From NCBI GenBank assembly GCA_017450925.1, contig JAFSSS010000078.1:1-45326 (forward strand): DNA of 45,326 bases, in the 5' to 3' direction. The stretch comes from Ruminococcus sp. (GTDB lineage Bacteria > Bacillota > Clostridia > Oscillospirales > Ruminococcaceae). Made by a program: the position numbers and the translations under genes. Below the pieces are notes generated by a model, which was given only the letters and a program-made list of their open reading frames with translations, did not search any database and was not told the origin of the DNA. The stretch's first letter is position 1, and each line of letters begins with the position of its first letter. This document shows, piece by piece, positions 33,122-41,798 of this stretch.

Positions 33122-35371
33122 TCAGCAGTCGCACCTGATGCGCTTGATGCGCTCATGGACGGGCTTTTTATGCTCGGCCTCGCTGCGTCCGCAGAGGGGG
33201 CACTTGTCGCCGATGATGCCGGTGTAGCCGCAGACAGGGTCGCGGTCAACGGGGTGGTTGATAGCGCCGTAGCCTATGCCCTGCTCCTTCATGCAGCGGA
33301 TGATCTTCTCGAAAGCTGTGATATTCTGTGTCGGGTCGCCGTCCAGCTCAATGTAGGAGATGTGTCCCGCATTGGTAAGAGCGTGATAGGGCGCCTCGAT
33401 CTTTATCTTGTCGAATGCGCTGATATTGTAATATACAGGCACATGGAAGGAATTGGTGTAATAATCTCTGTCGGTAACGCCGGCGATGATGCCGTAGCGC
33501 TTCTTGTCCATGCGGACGAAGCGTCCGGACAGACCCTCGGCGGGAGTAGCCAGCAGCGAGAAGTTCATGCCGGTGCGCTTGGTCTCCTCATCGAGGCGCT
33601 TTCTCATGTGAGAAACGATCTCAAGGCCAAGCTCTCTTGCCTCCTCGCTTTCGCCGTGATGCTTACCGATAAGGCTCTTGAGGGTCTCGGCAAGGCCGAT
33701 AAAGCCGACGGACAGTGTGCCGTGCTTCAGCACCTCGCCGACCTCGTCATTTATCTCGAGCTTGTCAGAGTCGATCCAAACGCCCTGTCCCATAAGGAAG
33801 GGATAGTTCTTGACCTTCTTGCTGGCCTGGATACGGAAGCGGTGCATAAGCTGTGAGATGCAGAGGTCCATCATCTCGTTAAGGCTGTCGAAGAAGGCAC
33901 CAACATTGCCCTTGGCGTTGATAGCCAGCCGGGGCAGATTGATAGATGTAAAGGAAAGGTTTCCTCTGCCGGTCACGATCTCGCGGCTGGGATCGTGGGC
34001 GTTGCCGATAACTCTCGTGCGGCAGCCCATGTAGGCGATCTCGGTATTGGGGTCGCCCGGCTTGTAATACTGCAGGTTATAGGGCGCATCTATGAACGAG
34101 AAGTTGGGGAACAGTCTCTTTGCCGAAACGCGGCAGGCGAGCTTGAACAGGTCGTAGTTCGGGTCGGTGGGATTGTAGTTGATGCCCTCCTTGACCTTGA
34201 AGATATGTATGGGGAAGATAGGCGTCTCGCCGTTGCCGAGGCCGGCCTCCTGTGCCAAAAGCACGTTCTTGATGACCATTCTGCCCTCTACAGAGGTATC
34301 GGTGCCGTAGTTTATTGAGGAGAACGGTGTCTGTGCGCCGGCGCGGGAATTCATGGTGTTCAGATTGTGGATAAGCGCCTCCATAGCCTGATAGGTGGCT
34401 CTGTCGGTCTCCTTGTAGGCGGTCTTGTAGGCGAACTTCTGTATCTTCTCAACGGTCTTGACATCGGCAAAGGAGAGAAGTATCTCCGCCTCGGCCTCCT
34501 TATAGCCGTTGTCATAGGCGAGAGTTACCTCAAGACCCTTTTCCTTCTGTATCTTTTCCATTATCTGCTTGGCGATGACCTGTGAATCGGGAACATCGCA
34601 GAGCAGGTTCAGCGCCCTGTGGATATTGTCGCGGTAGCGGTGGCGGAAGGTCTTTTTAACGCCCTCGGCCATATCGTACTCAAACTTCGGCACCGACTGA
34701 CCGCCGTGCTGGTCGTTCTGATTGGACTGGATAGCGATGCAGGCCAGAGCCGCATAGCTGGAGATATCATTGGGCGTTCTCAAATAGCCGTGGCCTGTGG
34801 AGAAGCCCCGATTGAACAGCTTTGTCAGATCTATCTGCGTGCAGGTGGTGGTGAGGGTGTAGAAATCGAGGTCGTGGATGTGTATATCGCCCTCGGCGTG
34901 AGCCTTGGCATGGACGGGGTCAAGCACATACATCTCGTAGAATTCCTTGGCGCCCACCGAGCCGTATTTGAGCATGGTTCCCATAGCGGTATCGCCGTCG
35001 ATATTGGCGTTCTCGCGCTTGAGGTCGCTGTCCTTGGCGGACTTGAAGGTAAGATCCTCATAGACCTTCATAAGGCGGGTGTTCATTTCCCTTGCCCTTG
35101 TTCTGGTGGAGCGGTAGAGGATATAGGCCTTGGCGGTAGCGGCATGACCCTCCTCGATAAGCACCTTTTCCACCGCATCCTGTATCTGCTCAACGGTGGG
35201 AGCCTCCAGCTCCTGCTTCATCAGCATATCAACGACCTTGCCGGCCAGCTCAAGAGCCTCGTCGTAGTTGCTGCCGCCCACTGACTGTGCAGCCTTGTAG
35301 ATAGCGCCGGCGATTTTTTCTATATTAAATGTAACGTTTCTGCCGTCGCGCTTTTTGATCTTGATAATCAT
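33122..35371 (-). CDS. nrdD: Anaerobic ribonucleoside-triphosphate reductase, glycyl-radical tail missing
   Basis: A 749-residue class III ribonucleotide reductase large subunit, which makes deoxynucleotides without oxygen. Start 35371 (MIIKIKKRDGRNVTFNIEKI) has GGAGG eight bases upstream. The N-terminal ATP-cone (to ~95) is followed by the catalytic barrel (DIHIHDLDFYTLTTTCTQID, QSNQNDQHGGQSVPKFEYD, EAPYHALTNAGHISYIELDG). The C-terminal metal-binding segment DPVCGYTGIIGDKCPLCGR is present. The protein then ends KRIRCDC, where related enzymes continue with a glycyl-radical motif of the RITGYLVG kind. I find no such motif in any frame before nrdG. Either the subunit is truncated or this lineage differs. 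Confidence 0.9.
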   Translation of the reverse strand: MIIKIKKRDGRNVTFNIEKIAGAIYKAAQSVGGSNYDEALELAGKVVDMLMKQELEAPTVEQIQDAVEKVLIEEGHAATAKAYILYRSTRTRAREMNTRLMKVYEDLTFKSAKDSDLKRENANIDGDTAMGTMLKYGSVGAKEFYEMYVLDPVHAKAHAEGDIHIHDLDFYTLTTTCTQIDLTKLFNRGFSTGHGYLRTPNDISSYAALACIAIQSNQNDQHGGQSVPKFEYDMAEGVKKTFRHRYRDNIHRALNLLCDVPDSQVIAKQIMEKIQKEKGLEVTLAYDNGYKEAEAEILLSFADVKTVEKIQKFAYKTAYKETDRATYQAMEALIHNLNTMNSRAGAQTPFSSINYGTDTSVEGRMVIKNVLLAQEAGLGNGETPIFPIHIFKVKEGINYNPTDPNYDLFKLACRVSAKRLFPNFSFIDAPYNLQYYKPGDPNTEIAYMGCRTRVIGNAHDPSREIVTGRGNLSFTSINLPRLAINAKGNVGAFFDSLNEMMDLCISQLMHRFRIQASKKVKNYPFLMGQGVWIDSDKLEINDEVGEVLKHGTLSVGFIGLAETLKSLIGKHHGESEEARELGLEIVSHMRKRLDEETKRTGMNFSLLATPAEGLSGRFVRMDKKRYGIIAGVTDRDYYTNSFHVPVYYNISAFDKIKIEAPYHALTNAGHISYIELDGDPTQNITAFEKIIRCMKEQGIGYGAINHPVDRDPVCGYTGIIGDKCPLCGRSEAEHKKPVHERIKRIRCDC

Positions 35372-35471
35372 TGCTTTTACCTCCGTGATGTATCTGAAAC
35401 TGCTTGTGATCAATCATTTCAAGATGTCCGCTTCGCCACAACATCTTGTGGTCGAACCGTGAACATTTACA

Positions 35472-35500
35472 AGTATATAGTATTTTCTTCCCATTGTCAA
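35472..35500 (-). promoter_or_regulatory. Sigma-A promoter of nrdDG
   Basis: Minus-strand TTGACA (35495-35500), 17 bp, TATACT (35472-35477), about 100 bp before the ATG. The -10 area, ATACTATATACTTGT, partly resembles a NrdR box. Confidence 0.7.
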
Positions 35501-35550
35501 GTGAATTAGTGCCAAAAAAGATACAACACTTTTGTTTATACTGCACAAAG

Positions 35551-35576
35551 CCCCGTCAGAGGGCGGTCTGACGGGG
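35551..35576. terminator. Hairpin terminator upstream of nrdD
   Basis: CCCCGTCAGA (35551-35560) pairs perfectly with TCTGACGGGG (35567-35576) around a six-base loop. Short T-runs lie on the plus-strand side. It would isolate nrdDG from leftward transcription of the esterase gene. Confidence 0.7.
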
Positions 35577-35977
35577 TTTCTGAAAAATCTGCAAAAGAGG
35601 TTTTGTCAAGCTTTTTGTGCTTACACACGTTTTTGCAGCAAATCAACATCAAGTAATTTGGTTGACAGCACTGTTTTCGGGGCTTTATGAAGCAGTTCGT
35701 CAGGACTTTGACAAAGTCGTTGAAAACTGTGCCGGCCTGTTGAAAGTGCGGGCGGGTGATACGCAACCGCTTTTTTGGACAGTAATTTTTCGTAATACGA
35801 AAACATCACCTGTCAAGCAGTTCCCCTTGATTTAATGCGTGGGTATTCCTTTTATTATATGCGATATATCCCGCGCTATATGCCAAAAGCTATGAAATAT
35901 CAAGCTTACGGCCACGTTATGCTGTATATGGGCAAAAAAGCGGACACAATATACAGTGTACAGCCTCTGTGCCGTTT
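35577..35977. other. 400-bp gap with an isolated NrdR-box-like palindrome
   Basis: No credible gene. At 35944-35959, ACACAATATACAGTGT fits the NrdR box pattern (ACAC, central A/T, GTGT) well. It lies 18 bp past the esterase stop and about 570 bp before nrdD, an unusual distance. Short frames here lack ribosome sites. Confidence 0.4.
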
Positions 35978-37822
35978 TCACTCCGTTCTGATCTCAAAGG
36001 GCGAAACAGGCATCCCCTCCGTGTCCCAAAGCTGGGGGTCGGTGGGCGAGGGCATCCATGCATAGCGTATCACGGCGGGGCTTCCCCGGCTTATTTTCAG
36101 CCGCAGGCTCCTGCCGGAGAGCTGCTCGGCATCGACCGTTTCCTCCGTGCCGTCGGCATAGACCGCCGTGAAATAGCTGTTCTCCTGCCGTATCAGCTTT
36201 ATCTCACGGGTGAAATTCAGCTCCGCCCAAAGCCCCCTTGCCTCTGCCCTTTTGCAGCAGACGGGAGGGCATTCCTGCCCCTCGAGGATAAGCCTTGCCG
36301 CCAGCAGCGCCAGCCGCCGCCCGACGTCCCACTTGTTTATGGGGTGCAGGTCGTTGACCTCACCCGTGCCTATAGTTACCGCCATAGCCGTCCCCGGCAG
36401 AGCCGCACATTTTAGCTGCGCCTGCCGCAGCAGCGGCCACGAGCCCTCGCTGCCGAACTCCGGCAGCTGTGTGAAGATCACGGGTATCTCCCAGCCGATG
36501 CGCCGGCGGTAATAGCCGATAAAATGGGTGAACAGCTCCCGGTAGCGCTCGGCGTTTCCGCCGTTGGATTCGCCTTGATACACCACCAGCCCCTTGAACC
36601 TGCGGCGGTAGATCGGCGCTGTCACGGCGTACAGAGAGAGGGGCATCCCTTGAAAGAATGCGGGAGGGGTCAGCCTCTCCGTAGTCACGGCCTCGACGTA
36701 ATGCCAGCCCTCGGAGAGGTCGAGCAGGCAGCTGCCGCTTTTTAAGCACCAGCGCTTTCCCGGAGTAAAGCCTCCCCGTCCGCCGTAGATGTCCAGCCTT
36801 ACTGCCAGCCTGTTCCGTCCCGGACGGAGCGCTCCCGCCGGGATGCCGTAATATCTCGGCGGGTACATATAGCCGGTCTCGCCCACCTTTATGCCGTTCA
36901 CATAGGCCGCGTCCGCATCTGTCAGCGTACCCAGAAGCAGCTGTGCGGCCTCGGTATCGAAGTCCTCCGGCAGATCAAGCTCTCTCCATAGCCAGATACG
37001 CCCGCTGAAGCCCTCCAGCCAAAGGGGCAGAGACGTTTCCTCGCCCCCGGCAAAGCTGCCGGACAAGACCTGCCCGCCGATGCTGTCCTCCCGCTCCACG
37101 GCGGCATAGTACGCTTGACAGCGCCTTTCGTCCTCTGCGGCGGTGCGCTGCATCCAGCCGGGGACGGCGGCCTTGTCCAGAAAACCGTCGCAGCAGTGCA
37201 GCCGCCGCAGCTCGTCATAAGGCAGAAAGGCCTCGATAGGCGCTCCCCCCGCAGAGGTGTTCAGAAGCCCTATAGGTATGCCGTAACGGTCAAAGAGAGC
37301 TTTGGCGAAGAAGTATCCCACGGCGCTAAGGCTTGCCCCTCTCGGGCTGTCGGCGGAGAGCCACTCCCCCTGCTCCCAGCGGTCAAGCTCCGCCTTAGGG
37401 TCAAAGCACGGGATAACGGGCGCTCTGAACTCCCGCACATAGGGGCAGTCGGGCGTGCGTTGGCTGCCGGAAAAGGGCTTTGCCGGGTCATAGGGGTCAT
37501 AGACGCGGCTAAGGGGCAGCTCCATATTGGACTGCCCCGTTATATGGAAAACGTCCCCGAAAAGCACGTCCGTCAGCGTGACGCTCCCGCTGCCTGCAGT
37601 GACAGTCACCTCGCAGGCCTCGCAGCTGCCGGACACCGGCGGGAGCATCACCGTAAAGCGGCCGCTTTCCTCCGCTGCTGCGGCTGCCTCCGAAAGGGTC
37701 GCTCCTCCCCGCCTTACCGAAACACGGACAGTCTCTCCCGGCTCACTGCTGCCGGATATGGGAACACTCTCCTCCCGCTGGAGTATCATCCCGGAGGATA
37801 TATCTGCATCAAGAACAAGCAT
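35978..37822 (-). CDS. Sialate O-acetylesterase-type (SASA) carbohydrate esterase
   Basis: A 614-residue esterase of the SASA/SGNH type that removes acetyl groups from sugars. HITGQSNMELP near residue 93 holds the putative nucleophile Ser98. LLNTSAGGAPIEAF, VVYQGESNGGNAERY and DLHPINKWDVGRR (catalytic Asp/His) complete the family pattern. A beta-sandwich insertion is likely between about residues 260 and 370. No signal peptide is seen, so it is probably cytoplasmic. GGGAGG precedes the ATG. It lies 18 bp after the alpha-glucuronidase gene, so acetylated glucuronoxylan oligosaccharides are likelier substrates than sialic acid; that is inference from context. Confidence 0.88.
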   Translation of the reverse strand: MLVLDADISSGMILQREESVPISGSSEPGETVRVSVRRGGATLSEAAAAAEESGRFTVMLPPVSGSCEACEVTVTAGSGSVTLTDVLFGDVFHITGQSNMELPLSRVYDPYDPAKPFSGSQRTPDCPYVREFRAPVIPCFDPKAELDRWEQGEWLSADSPRGASLSAVGYFFAKALFDRYGIPIGLLNTSAGGAPIEAFLPYDELRRLHCCDGFLDKAAVPGWMQRTAAEDERRCQAYYAAVEREDSIGGQVLSGSFAGGEETSLPLWLEGFSGRIWLWRELDLPEDFDTEAAQLLLGTLTDADAAYVNGIKVGETGYMYPPRYYGIPAGALRPGRNRLAVRLDIYGGRGGFTPGKRWCLKSGSCLLDLSEGWHYVEAVTTERLTPPAFFQGMPLSLYAVTAPIYRRRFKGLVVYQGESNGGNAERYRELFTHFIGYYRRRIGWEIPVIFTQLPEFGSEGSWPLLRQAQLKCAALPGTAMAVTIGTGEVNDLHPINKWDVGRRLALLAARLILEGQECPPVCCKRAEARGLWAELNFTREIKLIRQENSYFTAVYADGTEETVDAEQLSGRSLRLKISRGSPAVIRYAWMPSPTDPQLWDTEGMPVSPFEIRTE

Positions 37823-37840
37823 CGGCTTGCCTCCCTTCTG

Positions 37841-39787
37841 TCAGTAGAGCTTTCTTCCCTGCTCGTCCGGCACGCCGGAGAGGCGGTGGAAGAATGCGTT
37901 GATAACATCCCGCCACTCTCCTGCAGAGCGGAGCTGCTCCTTGAAGCGGCGGCGGCCGTTGTCATAGACCGCAGGATCAAGCTCGCTCTCTATGCTGTCC
38001 CAAAGGCGGGCAAACTCCTCTGCCTCGGCATAACCGTCAAAATGGGAATCGTAGATGTGCTGTATCACCGTTTTCCCGCTGTGGAGGACGTGGGTATATT
38101 TCACGCGGCAGAAAAACAGCAGCAGCTCGTCGGGGCATTTCTCCGGGTCGGAGTAAAGCTCCCGCAGCGGTTCGGGGTAGAGGGAGGTATAGCCTGTCCT
38201 GCTCCTATCGACACCGACGGCCTCGCGGTCAGCCCGGTTGTAGGTGCCCCAGCGGTCAAATTCATAGCCCCAGGGGTCTGGGCCGTAGTGGGTGCCCGGC
38301 TTGCAGAGCCACCCCAAGCCCAAGGGCGCCGTATAGCCTTCATACGCCCTGTGAGAGCCTAACAGTATCTGCAGCAGCGCCTCTCTTACCCTTTCGCTGC
38401 TGCCGAAGGTAAGGCTTATCCATTCGTCGATGATGTCCTCGGCGGTAAGCTGCGGCTCAAAGGTGAGCCGTCCGAAGCCGTAGAGGTTGGCTCCCGCCAG
38501 CTCGCTGCCCGTCCAGCAGAAGCTGTCGCCGGTATTGGCTACGGCTGCCGCTGCCTGTATCCTGTCGATGACTCTCCCCGGCTGGATATCGCAGGCGGTG
38601 TTCCACATAAGTATCTCCCGGAACATGGGCAGCAGACAGCAGACGTGGAGCTGCTGGCCTGTATATTCCTGCGCCAGCTGGAACTCCGCCGCCAGCGCCG
38701 TATGGCGCATCGCTCCGAACAGCGGATGCACCGGCTCCCTCACTTGAAAATCCATTGGCCCGTTCTTGACCTGCAGTATCACATTCGCATCAAAATGCCC
38801 GTCCAGCGGAGCAAAGGTGCGATAGCCCGCACAGGCGCGGTCGGTGCGTTCATCGCGCCAGTCCTGCGTGCAGTTATAGACAAAGGCTCTCCAGATTATC
38901 CTGCCGCCGAAAGGCTTGACGGCACGAGCCAGCATATTCGCCCCGTCGGCATGGTCGCGGCCGTAGGCATAAGGCCCTGGCTGACCCTCCGAATCCGCCT
39001 TGACAAGAAAGCCCCCCAGTCCGGGTGCAGCCTTCCAAAGCTCTCTTGCCTTATTCGACCACCAGTAGCCTACCGCCGGGTCAAGGGGGTCGGCGGTGCG
39101 CATACCTCCCACGGATATGGGCGCGGAAAAATCTATGGAGAGATAAAGGGCTATCCCCCAGCGGCTGAACAGCTCCGAAAGCCTTGCCAGCCCCGGAAGG
39201 TTTTCCTCCGCGATAAGCCGCACCGCATCACCGCGGACGTTCACATTGTTTATCGCCGCGGCGTTTATCCCGGCCGAGGCTATCAGCCGGGCGTACATCT
39301 CCGTCCGTTCATCCACCACAAGCTTTCCCTCGCGGAAAAAGAAGGAGCTGCCGGAATAGCCGCGCTCAACGGTTCCGTCGGCATTGTCCCAGTGGTCAAG
39401 CATACGAAGTCCCAGCGCGGGACGCACCCGCTTGTTCATGCGCACAAGGCTGCCCGCAGTCCTTATCTCCCGCAGATAGGCGAAAACGCCGTACATAAGC
39501 CCCCGCTCACTTCCGCCGATGACAGCTGCTCCCCGCTCGTCGGCGCTTATCATGTACTCCTCTACATCAAGGAAGTCCCCGATGTCAAGCTCAAAGATAA
39601 GCCCTGCGCTGTCAGCGCCGAAGGTCAGCTCCGCCGCGGGCAGCATCGCCTTCAGCGCAGTAATAAGCTCGCTGACCGCCGCGCCCTGCCTGTCCACCCG
39701 AGAGGGACAGCGTATAGCCGCCCTGCCGGTGAACCCGGGAAAGAGCGGCTTGTAATCAAGCCAAAGAGAGGAAAATTTATCGTTCAT
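37841..39787 (-). CDS. aguA: Alpha-glucuronidase (GH67)
   Basis: A 648-residue family 67 glycosidase that releases (4-O-methyl)glucuronic acid from xylo-oligosaccharides. Motifs include LRMLDHWDNADGTVERGYSGSSFFF, INAAAINNVNV, GGFLVKADSEGQPGPYAYGRDHADGANMLA and HFDANVILQVKNGPMDFQVREPVHPLFG, the region carrying the catalytic acidic residues. Length is as expected and no signal peptide is visible, consistent with an intracellular enzyme. I chose ATG 39787 just after GGGTGAT; an in-frame GTG three codons earlier overlaps that site. First gene of an operon with the esterase. Confidence 0.93.
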   Translation of the reverse strand: MNDKFSSLWLDYKPLFPGFTGRAAIRCPSRVDRQGAAVSELITALKAMLPAAELTFGADSAGLIFELDIGDFLDVEEYMISADERGAAVIGGSERGLMYGVFAYLREIRTAGSLVRMNKRVRPALGLRMLDHWDNADGTVERGYSGSSFFFREGKLVVDERTEMYARLIASAGINAAAINNVNVRGDAVRLIAEENLPGLARLSELFSRWGIALYLSIDFSAPISVGGMRTADPLDPAVGYWWSNKARELWKAAPGLGGFLVKADSEGQPGPYAYGRDHADGANMLARAVKPFGGRIIWRAFVYNCTQDWRDERTDRACAGYRTFAPLDGHFDANVILQVKNGPMDFQVREPVHPLFGAMRHTALAAEFQLAQEYTGQQLHVCCLLPMFREILMWNTACDIQPGRVIDRIQAAAAVANTGDSFCWTGSELAGANLYGFGRLTFEPQLTAEDIIDEWISLTFGSSERVREALLQILLGSHRAYEGYTAPLGLGWLCKPGTHYGPDPWGYEFDRWGTYNRADREAVGVDRSRTGYTSLYPEPLRELYSDPEKCPDELLLFFCRVKYTHVLHSGKTVIQHIYDSHFDGYAEAEEFARLWDSIESELDPAVYDNGRRRFKEQLRSAGEWRDVINAFFHRLSGVPDEQGRKLY

Positions 39788-39807
39788 TTTTATCACCCGA
39801 TGTTGAA

Positions 39808-39836
39808 TTGTTCACAAAAGTATGATATCATATCAT
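39808..39836 (+). promoter_or_regulatory. Putative promoter of the EamA-like gene
   Basis: TTGTTC, 17 bp, TATCAT. The overlapping palindrome ATGATATCAT lies in the shared region between this gene and the divergent aguA operon and could serve as an operator. Confidence 0.4.
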
Positions 39837-39862
39837 GTAGCTATGTTTAGGAGATGTTGGTC

Positions 39863-40702
39863 TTGCCCGTAATGCTGCTTGTTGTGTTCTGCTATACACT
39901 TTGCTCGCTGAACGACAAATATGCCGTCAGCCGCTGTATGTATGACCGTCATGAGCTGATGTTCCTTATGTCCGCCGGAACGGTCGTATTCCTCGGAGCC
40001 ACACTGCCCTTTTACGACCTTGGCTTTGAATGGTCGTGGCGCATCATCCTGCCGGTGGGGGGCATTGCGGCTGTTAAATATACCGAGTTCGCAGTGCTGC
40101 CTACCATACTGCGGCAGATGTCGCCCTTTCAGCTCAAATCATGGGTGGGGCTTACGCTGTTCATCTCCTACTTTACGGACGTGATATTCTACGCCTCGCC
40201 CCTTTCGGCGCTGCTGCTGGGATTTATAATCATCACCTTTGCGGGGCTCGCCTTGGCTGCAAGGGCTGACCGCCGCAGCACCGACTATAAGAAGATCTGG
40301 CTCCACCTTGCAGTGTATGTGCTTACCAAATACGCCTACGGCCTTGTCATGCGCAGCACGGGCAGCATCCTGCCCACCACGCTCACCCTGTTCTTCGCCC
40401 TCGTTATCATAGCGGTGATCTCCTTTTTCTGCATAGATGTTAAGACCATGCTCTCAAAGCCCGAGGGCAGGAAGGGCGCACTTATCGTGCTGCTGGCAAA
40501 GCTGCCGAACACCGCAGGCCTCTTGGGCGAGAACTATACCGCAGAGCGCAGCCTCTCCAACTACTCCTTTATACAGCCGCTGATACTGGTGGTGCTGTTC
40601 GTCATGACCCTCCTTGACCGCCGCAGCAAGCTGCCCGCCTTGAGCATCATCGGCGGTGCGGTGACCGTCGTAGGCATCGTGGGCTTCCAGCTCGCCAAGT
40701 AG
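39863..40702 (+). CDS. EamA-like membrane protein (drug/metabolite transporter type)
   Basis: A ~280-residue integral membrane protein with about ten hydrophobic segments (e.g. PVMLLVVFCYTLCSLNDKYAVS; LLLGFIIITFAGLALAA; LPALSIIGGAVTVVGIVGF) arranged as two five-helix halves. This resembles the EamA/DMT fold, but individual motifs are weak. The start is uncertain: AGGAG directly abuts ATG 39854, so TTG 39863, nine bases after that site, is preferred. It is divergent from the xylan operon, so a link to uptake or export of a sugar or amino acid is possible but not shown. Confidence 0.7.
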   Translation: MPVMLLVVFCYTLCSLNDKYAVSRCMYDRHELMFLMSAGTVVFLGATLPFYDLGFEWSWRIILPVGGIAAVKYTEFAVLPTILRQMSPFQLKSWVGLTLFISYFTDVIFYASPLSALLLGFIIITFAGLALAARADRRSTDYKKIWLHLAVYVLTKYAYGLVMRSTGSILPTTLTLFFALVIIAVISFFCIDVKTMLSKPEGRKGALIVLLAKLPNTAGLLGENYTAERSLSNYSFIQPLILVVLFVMTLLDRRSKLPALSIIGGAVTVVGIVGFQLAK

Positions 40703-40748
40703 CTTTCAGAAGATGCACGCCCCGCAGTTCAAGGGGCTGTCAGACCAC

Positions 40749-40984
40749 CCAAACAAGCCTATTCCTGCCTCCGTCCCGCCGACATCCAAACTCTGCCGCC
40801 CGCACAAGCTACGACTCGGCGGAACCGCGCCGTCCGCGCGAGGACCGCGAGGACCGCGAGGACAAAATTATATTATCCAAACAAGCCTGCGCCTACATCC
40901 GTCCCGCCGACATCCAAACTCTGCCACCTGCACAAGCTGCGGCTCGGCGGAACCGCGCCGTCCGCGCGAGGACCGCGAAGACCT
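40749..40984 (+). repeat. 128-bp imperfect tandem duplication before nrdR
   Basis: Copy 1 begins at 40749 and copy 2 at 40877 (CCAAACAAGCCT), a period of 128 bp. Long identical stretches include CGTCCCGCCGACATCC and CTCGGCGGAACCGCGC. Each copy ends in GAGGACCGCGA words. The second copy abuts the nrdR -35 box. Since 128 is not divisible by three and no ribosome site is present, it is not coding. Confidence 0.8.
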
Positions 40985-41012
40985 TGACAAACTGTACAAT
41001 TTATGGTATAAT
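40984..41012 (+). promoter_or_regulatory. Sigma-A promoter of nrdR
   Basis: TTGACA (40984-40989), 17 bp, TATAAT (41007-41012), about 42 bp before the ATG. The spacer includes TGTAC. Confidence 0.85.
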
Positions 41013-41054
41013 TGTAAGCGGATGAATACTATCTGTTGACAAGGAGAAATTATT

Positions 41055-41504
41055 ATGAGATGTCCGTTTTGTAATTTTGAAGATACTAAGGTCATTGACT
41101 CCCGCCCCAGCGAGGGCAAAAAGCGCAGAAGACGTGAATGCACCAACTGCGGCAAGCGTTTCACGACCTACGAGGTAGTCGAAAAGCCCCTGCTTATGGT
41201 CTATAAGAAGGACGGCAGCTTTGAGCCCTTTGACAAGGCCAAGCTGTTCAAGGGACTTCAGACCGCTATCAAAAAGCGCCCCGTCAGCGTCGAGCAGGTC
41301 AATGCTTTGGTGGATGACATCGAGAACACCTATGCCAACGCCATGCAGACCGAGACCACCACGAGCGAGATCGGCGACAGGGTGCTTGCCGGCCTCAAAA
41401 AGCTGGACTCTGTAGCATACGTCCGCTTTGCTTCGGTCTATAAGGACTTCGACAACGTGGATGCATTCATCCAGATAATCTCCGAGCTTTCGGATGAAAA
41501 ATAA
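41055..41504 (+). CDS. nrdR: Transcriptional repressor NrdR
   Basis: A 149-residue NrdR, which senses ATP/dATP and represses ribonucleotide reductase genes by binding NrdR boxes. The N-terminal zinc ribbon has CPFC and CTNC (Cys3, 6, 29, 32), with an RRRREC basic stretch. An ATP-cone (about residues 49-139, VYKKDGSFEPFDKAKLFKGL) follows. Length is standard. AAGGAG precedes the ATG and a strong sigma-A promoter lies upstream. The nrdDG operon at 33-35 kb is an obvious target; one good NrdR-box-like palindrome lies at 35944-35959. Confidence 0.97.
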   Translation: MRCPFCNFEDTKVIDSRPSEGKKRRRRECTNCGKRFTTYEVVEKPLLMVYKKDGSFEPFDKAKLFKGLQTAIKKRPVSVEQVNALVDDIENTYANAMQTETTTSEIGDRVLAGLKKLDSVAYVRFASVYKDFDNVDAFIQIISELSDEK

Positions 41505-41516
41505 CGGAGGCGCACC

Positions 41517-41735
41517 GTGAGCCTCTTCAAAAGCTTTAAGCCTCTGCCCGTCCCAAAGGGCTGTGAGGGGCTGGAGATCAAAACAGAATCCAGCACCTGC
41601 ACCGGCGAAAGGATCATCGGCTTTTACGAGCCGACGTCAAAAAAGCTCCTCTGCTCCGAGCTTGTCCGCTCTGACGAGGATGTGAGGGCATTCTTCCGCA
41701 AGTACGGCAGAACTCTCCCGGAGGGCAAGGTCTGA
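41517..41735 (+). CDS. Small hypothetical protein downstream of nrdR
   Basis: A 72-residue protein starting at GTG 41517, six bases after GGAGG and 12 bp past nrdR, so it is co-transcribed. I do not recognise it. It has three cysteines (KGCEG, SSTCTGE, KLLCSE), no membrane segment, and a pattern of short strands followed by a helix (SDEDVRAFFRKYGRTL). A strong terminator follows at 41761. A role with NrdR is possible from position only. Confidence 0.75.
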   Translation: MSLFKSFKPLPVPKGCEGLEIKTESSTCTGERIIGFYEPTSKKLLCSELVRSDEDVRAFFRKYGRTLPEGKV

Positions 41736-41760
41736 ATCATGCCTGTCCGTAAAAACATAA

Positions 41761-41786
41761 AAGGCGCATCCGAGCGGGTGCGCCTT
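41761..41786. terminator. Bidirectional terminator
   Basis: AAGGCGCA (41761-41768) pairs perfectly with TGCGCCTT (41779-41786). T-richness on the minus strand after the stem favours termination of the leftward coiled-coil gene; it can also stop the nrdR operon. Confidence 0.8.
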
Positions 41787-41798
41787 AAATGTTACATA

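Noticed and set aside
33043-33249. Frameshifted continuation of NrdD
   Set aside because: The alternative frames past the NrdD stop contain no GY-type glycyl-radical motif and run into nrdG.
35536-35835. Short frames on both strands upstream of nrdD
   Set aside because: No ribosome sites or recognisable domains; they overlap a terminator hairpin.
40713-41039. A 108-codon frame before nrdR
   Set aside because: It spans a 128-bp duplication whose period breaks the frame, has no ribosome site and contains the nrdR promoter.
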